From Serinus canaria (Eukaryota; Chordata; Aves; Passeriformes; Fringillidae), in assembly GCF_022539315.1 (NCBI RefSeq), contig NC_066329.1, positions 3,137,072 to 3,201,071 on the forward strand: DNA of 64,000 bases. The letters run 5' to 3'. Shown piece after piece: positions 1 to 64,000 of the stretch (its first letter is position 1; each line of letters begins with the position of its first letter). The position numbers were made by a program, and so were the translations under genes. The notes beneath the pieces are model-generated. The model did not search any database and was not told the origin of the DNA. It was given only the letters and a program-made list of their open reading frames with translations.

Positions 1-2762
<2,762 letters not shown>

Positions 2763-3350
2763 GTCCTGTTGGAAGCTTTTTCTATGCAATGCACAAAGTT
2801 GTGGTTAGATAAAAACTCTTTATCTCCTATTTTTAGCTTCTATGGTATGCTTTTCTTCTTCTTCTTTTTTTTTTTTAAGGAAATAAATTCACTGTTCGGT
2901 TAAAAGCAGTCAAAGGACCTCAAAATAAAACTAGGCCTAAAGCAGCCCTGAAAAGGTAAAGATACACCAGGTTTGCAGCTGAGAAAATGGAGCTCAGAAA
3001 GACTCATTAAACTTTCCCCAAAACTCGGAGACTAACTCTGGGGTTTACACGCACTTCTTACAGGTTAAAACTTAGGAAAAAAAAGTCCAGGTGAAATTAA
3101 TTCGGGGAAATTTCTCCAAAATTGCACGTGACGGGCCCGGACAGACGGCAGTTAATGCAAGACGTAAAACCCTCGTCGGGGCTGGCTCTCACCCGTTTTC
3201 CTGGGAAAAGGACGCAGCGCGATTCCCAGCCCTTGGGCCAGACGGGGAGAAGCTGGGCAATAGCCGAGGGGCTGTAAGCGCAGGAGCAGCACGCGGCAGC
3301 CCCTTCTCCTTCCCCCCTGCAGCCACCCCGCTCCCCATCCCTGTCCTTAC

Positions 3351-3540
3351 CGTAGCCTCGCTCGGGGTCCAAGTGCTTCCCGGGGTCACCACGGGCTCAG
3401 GTGCGGAGCCGCCGGCGGGTTCCCAGACAACGCCCAGGCGGGGCTTCGAGGCTGCCCCTGCACTCCACCCCCAAGGCCGCCGCGCGCATGGGACCGCCGC
3501 GGGGCACAATAGATGTATAACGGTACAGAATAGATGACAG
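3351..3540 (-). other. ANHX: Probable noncoding first exon and promoter region of ANHX
   Basis: A GC-rich, CpG-containing patch precedes ANHX. On the minus strand a good donor (CTACG then GTAAGG) ends an exon at 3351, and the next acceptor is at 2782-2783, just upstream of the coding ATG (exon 2 starts at 2781). An ATG within this exon, near 3489, is followed by an in-frame TGA before the donor, so it would be a short upstream ORF, not the main start. The transcription start is not visible; the outer limit is a guess. Confidence 0.5.
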
Positions 3541-3554
3541 CAAGTTCTTTCCAT

Positions 3555-4179
3555 AGTAGAGAGTATTTTTGAGTCGTTAATGGGGATCAGACAAGCACTG
3601 ATAATTGTGACACACTTAGAGCGACTGAATGAAGAGGCACGCAGCTCAAACCCACCTTCTAGAGGTGGGTGCCGTCTAAAAAGAGATGAATCATCCTGAC
3701 TCAGTTTAGGGGATAAAAAACTGAAGCAGCTAGGGTTTGCCCTGAATCAGATCTGAACACCACTGTGAAGGTGTCAGTCCTCCCCTCACTCCAGTTTCCC
3801 CAGGAGCCAACAGCCCCCAGGCACGGCAGGGCTGTGACCCATCCTACGCCTGCACTCCAATAACCAGCTCGTGCCAACGCCCTGCAAAGACATAGGCTCC
3901 GTGCTAGAGTGCAGGCAGCTTCCTCTCGCGACATGAGGACATGGTAAAAACCTGCCCAAAACCCTCGGCAGCAACTTGTGCTCAGTGGCCCTTGATTTCT
4001 CCTTAGACTTTGGTGCTGGCCTCGAAAGACAGGAACTGGCTCTTGCTCTGTGACACTGTCCAGCCACGAAGACAGAAAATCCTGCATGATTACAAGACAA
4101 AGCCCCAGTACAGAATTTTGAGCTGAACACAGAAAGCAGTATTTTCTTTTGACAATTGTTTTCTTTTACTCACCAATTT
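3555..4179. other. Interval between ANHX and the DEPDC5 3' end
   Basis: About 600 bases separate the inferred ANHX start region from the DEPDC5 polyadenylation signal. I see no exon here. A perfect 8-bp inverted repeat with a 5-base loop (ACCCACCT / AGGTGGGT) sits at 3650-3670. The ANHX upstream control region probably lies in this interval. Confidence 0.4.
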
Positions 4180-4185
4180 TTTATT
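4180..4185 (-). terminator. DEPDC5: Polyadenylation signal AATAAA of DEPDC5
   Basis: Canonical hexamer on the minus strand, the first one after the DEPDC5 stop codon. The poly(A) site itself cannot be seen. Confidence 0.55.
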
Positions 4186-4713
4186 GCTGTCTGTGGAGTT
4201 ACAACAAAACATCAGGTCACTTCATTTTCTGCATTTTACTTATTTACATGTATGAAAATTTAACAAGCATCTCTCACATCTTATCTTACATATTCACACA
4301 ATCAGGTACACCTTGGAAGGGGAAGGGACAGGCTGCTGCCAGGCACATCAGATGCCAACTGGCACCGATCATTTCCAGGGACTGGAAGCTGATACCATCA
4401 CACTGTGCTGAATCCAACTGCCCTTGAAAACCATTTGCACTCTCCTTTCTTTACCTCTGCTCTAACTGAAGTTTTGGCAACCAAGGACTGCAGCTACTTG
4501 AAACCAAGCTGAGGTCAGGTGATAGATACTGGCAAGCCAAGAGCTCAAATTCTTTTTTTCCAAGCACTTAATCAAATTCTGTTGAATATCAACAGCAATA
4601 TTGCTCAGGTCCTCTTGGAGCCTCAATATGAATCCAACAGAGAGACTCTTCACTTCTACTTCCTTGCCACAAGGTAAAGGTTCTAGCTGTCTCCCTAAGA
4701 GATAGAACCCCAT
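4180..4713 (-). other. DEPDC5: DEPDC5 3' untranslated region
   Basis: From the stop codon to the first AATAAA on the minus strand (TTTATT on plus at 4180-4185) the UTR would be about 530 bases plus 10-30 to the cleavage site. No other canonical signal lies between. Confidence 0.6.
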
Positions 4714-43961
<39,248 letters not shown>

Positions 43962-44826
43962 CTTGAGCTCCAGTTCCTCTCAGACGCTTCGAGCCAAGAC
44001 GGTTAAAGGCATCTTGCATATCTAACATAGAAAGAAAATCAAACACAGATCTCTTGTCAATGCAAAACCATTGTGTACGTTCTGCACGTGAACACAGCAC
44101 GCTGTCCCGGCCGATTTCACCGCAGCGCGGCAGAGCTGCGCCCAGCACAGGAGAGTGAGGGGCAGCTACAGGGACAGGCATAAGGACAGATGGACCCAAA
44201 AGTGTGCTTTTCAAATTGATTAAAGGGTTGAGATTGCAGAAGTGCTTTACAGAAAGTCAGTCACCGAGCTACAGAGTCGTGGTGGGAAAAAAAGACCCGT
44301 ATAACTAAAATTTGTTAAAACTAACTCTCAAACTTGGAGCCGATGCCGGTCTGGAAAGAAGCACCGCTTGGTGCTGCGAGCCGGCAGACCCGCTCCAGGA
44401 CGCCACAACGAGGAGGGCCGGAGCGGAGAGCAAACAACGCCAAGCAGTTCCAGCCCGCTGCTGTGCCTACAGTCCTTGAGCAGCTATGGAACCGCTCGCT
44501 TACAGGGAAAGAGAAGCGCATCGAGACACCCGAGTTCCTGCCCGGAGCAGCGGTGAGGGCGGTCGGGCGCACGGGCCCGCCAAGGTCCTTACCCGCACGG
44601 AGGACAGTAGTAGAGAGCGAGCAGCGCGGCGGCTCACGCCAGAGCCCCGGGGGAAGGACACCGGGGAGAACGGCGCAGTCCAGGCGCGAAGGGAGCGCGG
44701 ACACCTTAACGCTCCGTGCCGCTCACTGCACCAGGGCAGCGCGGCCGGGGCCGGCCGTGCCACAGCAGAGTGCAGCGTAGTCGAGCCCCTGCTCGCGGAG
44801 CGCCCAGCGCGGGGCCCTGCCCTGAC

Positions 44827-44870
44827 CTGCCGGTGCCGTCCCGCGGGTACCGCGCGGCACTTCCGCGTCC
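44827..44870 (-). other. DEPDC5: Candidate noncoding first exon of DEPDC5
   Basis: A minus-strand donor GGCAG then GTCAGG ends at 44827, about 30 bases after the ETS site, matching the layout on the PRR14L side. A second donor (GTGCGG then GTAAGG) at 44593 is an equally canonical alternative and would give a longer first exon. The next exon begins at 44021. Sequence alone cannot choose. Confidence 0.4.
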
Positions 44871-45059
44871 GGGGCCGCGCGCCACGTGACACCCGCGCCG
44901 CCACCGTGGGAAGGAGCGGGGACACGCCCAGCGAGGGGACGGGGCCGGGGGGGACCCGGCCCGGTGAGGGGCGTGGCCGTGCGGGGGGGCGTGGCGGGCG
45001 CTGCCGGAGGCGGGGTCACAGCCGCGGCTGCCGGTTCCGAGCGCGGGCCCGCCCCGGAT

Positions 45060-45134
45060 GCGGAAGTGATGCGCGCGGGGCGGGGCGCGGCGCGGCGGGC
45101 GCGCACAGCGGGGCCGGCGGCCGCCGCCGCTCAG
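45060..45134 (+). other. PRR14L: Noncoding first exon of PRR14L
   Basis: The consensus donor CTCAG then GTAACG at 45134/45135 follows the plus-strand ETS and GC-box cluster by about 50-70 bases. The next acceptor (TATTTTTAG) is at 46381. The 5' boundary is inferred from the promoter motifs. Confidence 0.55.
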
Positions 45135-46282
45135 GTAACGGCATCGGGTGGGGCGCGGGGCGTGCCGGCGCGGGCCCGCCTCCTGCGCGCGCCGCCGGCC
45201 GGGAGTTGGAGCGGGCCCGAGAGGCCGGCGCGGGCCCTGCCCAGCCCGGGCGCGGGGGAGACACCGGCGGTTGTGTAATTACCGAGAGCGGCGATCTCCG
45301 GTGCGCCGCCGCAGGGCGGCTGCGGACCCTCGGGTCTGGCCGGTGCGGGGGCTGCTGCCGCGGAGAAGGAGCGGGGCTCGGGGCCGAGTCTCTCGGCGCT
45401 GCTGCGGCGCTCGGAACAAAGGGTCGCCCCCGGTCCTGGCGCAGCTGGGCTCGGGCGGCACCGCCGGGACGGTGATGCTCTCCCGGGACGAGTGGCCGGT
45501 GCGAGGAGGCTGCTGCGAGTTTCCCCGGTGTCTGTACAGGCTGCTCTTGCTAGAGGAGCACAGAGCAGCGCTCGGCTGATGAGTCCGAGCTGTGAACTGA
45601 GTCACTGATGCTCCTCTAAAGGCCTGGCTTAGCCCGTTCTGTCCGTGAGCCTTCAGGAGCGATTGGCGGCGGCGTTCTCACGGCGGGGTTGTCCCGGTGC
45701 CGACAGGAGCGGTGTCAGCTCAGCCCGAGCTCCCGTCCCGTGCTCACAAAGCAGCTGCCGCGCACCGGGCGTTCGGCTCTGGCCCGAAGAGCATCCGGAG
45801 CGGGGCTGTGTCCTGGCACAAGGCGTCCTCTGTACTGCGGGACAGCACAGAGTGCTCACATGAGAGAAGCTGAGAGGCACAGGCTGCTGCCTGATGGCTT
45901 AGACAGTGTTCGTTTGAGGTAGAGAATGTGAAGAAAACTTGGAGTTTTTTCCCAAAGACTGGAAACTCATGAAAATCCCAGAAAATCAAACAACACTTTA
46001 GTTCTAGTGAAGGAGGATGTCTGATACAAGCCCCAGTGATTTGCTTTATAACCTCTTCTCAGGTTATTCAGAAGATGTGGTTAAATCTGCAGGGAGGTGT
46101 TTGAATGTGAAAATGAGGCTTGGGAATATCTATTTCACTTTACTCACTTCATTTGTTCATGAAGCATTTCCTTAGATACTCAAATCTTTCTCAGCTCCTT
46201 TCTTGAAGACCTATTTGGAAGTATCTTTCTTAAACATATCTACTGGAATCTTGAGGAATTAAGCTTTTCCTTTTAATCCAGT

Positions 46283-46342
46283 CCAGAAGTTGGATTTCAG
46301 TGATCCTTGAGGGTCCCTTCCGGCTCAGGGTTTTCTGTGGTT
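46283..46342 (+). mobile_element. Short CR1 3'-end remnant
   Basis: GTGATCCTTGAGGGTCCCTT followed by CCGGCTCAGGG resembles the end of CR1 in sense orientation. Only about 60 bases remain. It lies about 40 bases upstream of the PRR14L exon 2 acceptor. Confidence 0.6.
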
Positions 46343-46422
46343 AATCCAATGTACGTTGATTTAACGTTGCTTTTATTTTTAGGAATTGAAAAGCTCAGGG
46401 CAACTGATCTTCAACAGCCCTG

Positions 46423-61763
<15,341 letters not shown>

Positions 61764-63172
61764 GGGAGCCACTTAGCTGGAAACGGTCCAGTCAGCTTCT
61801 TTAGTATTTTTTTCTTGGGAGAAATCTACTGACTTCTTCATACCTTACTCTGCCACTCTGTTCTACATCTGGTAATCAGTTTTTGGCTGTGACCCTCTTT
61901 AAGGTGCTATATTTTTTTTTAAATGCTGTTGGAGGGATTCTTTTAAGTCCCTGTTTGAGTGTAACACAGCCACATGAAATTTACCCTTCCTTTCTCAACC
62001 TCTGGAAAGTACTGCTTATATTTAATTAATTATGTTTATATATCTTTTGGGGGTAGAGTAGGAGTGTCAAGGAAGGAAGTAGTGCACCTTCAGTGATGCT
62101 AGAACTCTGTACTCCAGATCATTTGCACATATGAGTCTGCTGTTGTTACTGTAATGGCTATTTTTAACAAGCTGACAAAAGAGATTTGGTGTTTGATAAA
62201 GAAAAATTCTAGCAAACACATTCTTGATATACCACTAACATTTTGATAATTAAAAGTAGCTGTCTACGTTAGCATTCAATTGTTTTCTTCCTTCTGTTAA
62301 CTTTGAAGGTTCCTTCTAAGTATCTTTGCCCTTCCTGGCTCCAGGCAGCAGAAGCCCCACATTATTAGACATTAAATAACTTGCACTTTGTATATGCTTC
62401 CTTTAACATCATTCAACTCAAAAAAGGTAATGTTTTAAGGAAAAATGGTGCCCAGTACTATTTTTTTTCTAAATAGCAAATTTTTTTACTTACTTGGCTG
62501 ATGCCAACTTCTTCTCCAGAGGAAAAGGTCATTGGTCCATGAGGGTGTTAAGCTGCAGGATACACAGGCAGAGATTTTTATTTAACTGAGCTGAGCTGCT
62601 GCATGCAGGGAAGACCAGAAAAATCTTTGATACTTGTTTTAAAGTTATTTTTACTCCATTCATACTAACTTGATTTTAATGTCAACAAGAAGGGGTTTTT
62701 GGTTTTTTTTTTTTACCATTTTAGATTTACAATTCCTGTAGCTCATAATTAGATATTCTCTGTACAGCACTGTTGTACATAATAGCCAGTGTTGTACAAA
62801 GAGCCTCTGAGTATGTGGACATTGTTTTTGTCATGTAAGGCCATATGTAATTATCTGATGCAGCACTGGGCAATTTCTCAGCTCTGCCTTTGGAAGGAAG
62901 AGAGCTCCCTTCTGGCATAACTTCTGTTAAGTTTAACTTGAAGCATAATTCCAATGCTAGCTGCTGTTCAGGTAATTTCTGTCCCTTAGTGCCTAGAGAA
63001 GTTATTCAGGCAAAGCTGTTATTGCTGGGATGCTCAAATTTAATTAGTCTGTTCTTTCTTTCACTTGTCACTTGAACTTGCACTTTCTTATTTATCTACC
63101 CATATAATAGAGTTTCTATTTACCTTCAAATTGAGCAAATAGCTAGTGGGTGGGTATTTTTTATAAAGTCCC

Positions 63173-63178
63173 AATAAA
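63173..63178 (+). terminator. PRR14L: Polyadenylation signal AATAAA (proximal) of PRR14L
   Basis: First canonical hexamer I found after the PRR14L stop, about 1.4 kb downstream. Confidence 0.55.
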
Positions 63179-63832
63179 TGCAGGACTGCAAATACCATCA
63201 TTATCTTCTGTTGCTCTACCACTTCTGTTACTGACCAAACAGAAAAGTAAATGTTAACAAGCAATCTGTTGAATTGCAGAGCTTTGAGAGTAGAGAAATG
63301 GAAGAGAATTATTACACTGTGCGTGCCTGAGTCTTGAAAGAAATCTAATCTGGGTTTGTTTTGCTCCCAGCTTATGTGCTGGGATTTGTAGAAGTTTATA
63401 TTCTTGTTTTGAAGATTAATTATCTTTAATCAGGAAGACTGAAGAAAAGAGAGGAGTGCACACTTAGAGTAGTAGTGTTTGGAGTTTGAGGGTAAAATAA
63501 CAAGGCAAACTTTGAACATATTGACATAGTATTTTTCTGGTTAACTTACTGGGCTGTTGTAGAACATTCTAATTGATTCTCTTTATTTTTGTAAAAAGAA
63601 ATCCCTAAAAAAAAAAGATCAACTGCCTCCTAAAAAATGTTTGAAAGTTTCCCTATGTTGGCTTATTAGCCCAATTATTGACTAGTTGGAAGTGGTAGCA
63701 AGAGTGAAAGATATATTTTTATGGATTTATGCTATAGAATGGAATTGTTACAGAGCATTCATTCACCTTCTATTAATATGGGAGGCTTCCAGTGACACAG
63801 TTAAGCTGTAACCTTACTGGGGCTTTCAAGGA

Positions 63833-63838
63833 AATAAA
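63833..63838 (+). terminator. PRR14L: Polyadenylation signal AATAAA (distal) of PRR14L
   Basis: Second canonical hexamer, followed within 30 bases by a G-rich stretch (GGGGTGGGGGGG) that resembles a downstream element. Confidence 0.5.
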
Positions 63839-64000
63839 GATTGGGGTGGGGGGGAAGAGACTTGGGTCCAGGAGAAGTTCAGACCTCTAATGTGCTTCAA
63901 AACATGGAATGTGTTGAGTCTTTTCCTTTGGCTTATGTTGGGTTTTGTTTAGGGCGGGTTTTTCTCACTTTCTTCCCTGTTCTCTCTTGTTTCTGATTGC

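Larger units (their letters stand above)
44350..45620. promoter_or_regulatory. CpG-island bidirectional promoter of DEPDC5 and PRR14L
   Basis: Very GC- and CpG-rich stretch between two divergent genes. Minus-strand ETS core CGGAAGTG at 44858-44865 points toward DEPDC5; plus-strand CGGAAGTG at 45061-45068 points toward PRR14L. An E-box CACGTGAC lies at 44883-44890. A GC box (GGGGCGGGGCG) follows near 45077-45090. No TATA box was found. The inferred first exons leave roughly 200 bases between the two start regions. Confidence 0.8.
61764..63850 (+). other. PRR14L: PRR14L 3' untranslated region
   Basis: Follows the TGA at 61761-61763. It is AT-rich with T-runs and AATAAA signals at 63173-63178 and 63833-63838, giving UTRs of about 1.4 or 2.1 kb. 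No ORF of note is present. The last 150 bases of the window show nothing recognisable. Confidence 0.65.

Noticed and set aside
3650..3670. Hairpin as a transcription terminator
   Set aside because: A perfect 8-bp stem is present, but eukaryotic Pol II does not use such terminators, and it lies beyond the DEPDC5 poly(A) signal.
44486..45475. 329-codon open frame in the CpG island
   Set aside because: Long open frames are expected where stop codons are rare in GC-rich DNA. It overlaps the promoter and the PRR14L first exon and resembles no protein.

Overview
The window is vertebrate nuclear DNA and almost certainly avian. It has many short exons with GT/AG splice sites, a CpG-island promoter, CR1 LINE 3'-end fragments and several retroviral solo LTRs. 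The TE set and the compact introns suggest a songbird, but the species cannot be read from the sequence. I translated each exon by hand and required reading phase to be kept across every junction. Gene names come from remembered protein families, not from a database search.

There are three protein-coding genes. (1) Bases 1 to about 3540, minus strand: the 5' exons and most of the coding sequence of ANHX (anomalous homeobox), a divergent SIX-class-like homeobox gene whose last exon runs off the left edge. (2) About 4180 to 44870, minus strand: a complete DEPDC5 gene, the largest subunit of GATOR1. I placed all 42 coding exons; together they give 1601 residues in one continuous frame, and one upstream noncoding exon is likely. 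(3) About 45060 to 63840, plus strand: a complete PRR14L gene with 8 coding exons and 2517 residues. One exon of 6328 bases holds most of the protein, and the Tantalus-like C-terminal region is spread over the last exons.

DEPDC5 and PRR14L are head to head across a CpG island at about 44.3-45.6 kb, with divergently pointing ETS sites and a CACGTGAC E-box between the two inferred start regions. ANHX follows DEPDC5 tail to head on the same strand. No bacterial-type system, CRISPR array, tRNA or rRNA is present; the rest is intron, with four probable solo LTRs, CR1 pieces and tandem repeats.

The points most worth a second look are: a 32-bp minisatellite at the 3' end of DEPDC5 exon 22 that has copied the exon's own splice donor about 12 times into the intron; an LTR ending about 25 bases from the acceptor of DEPDC5 exon 15 that may supply its branch point; a 561-bp in-frame tandem duplication inside PRR14L; and ANHX lying next to DEPDC5.
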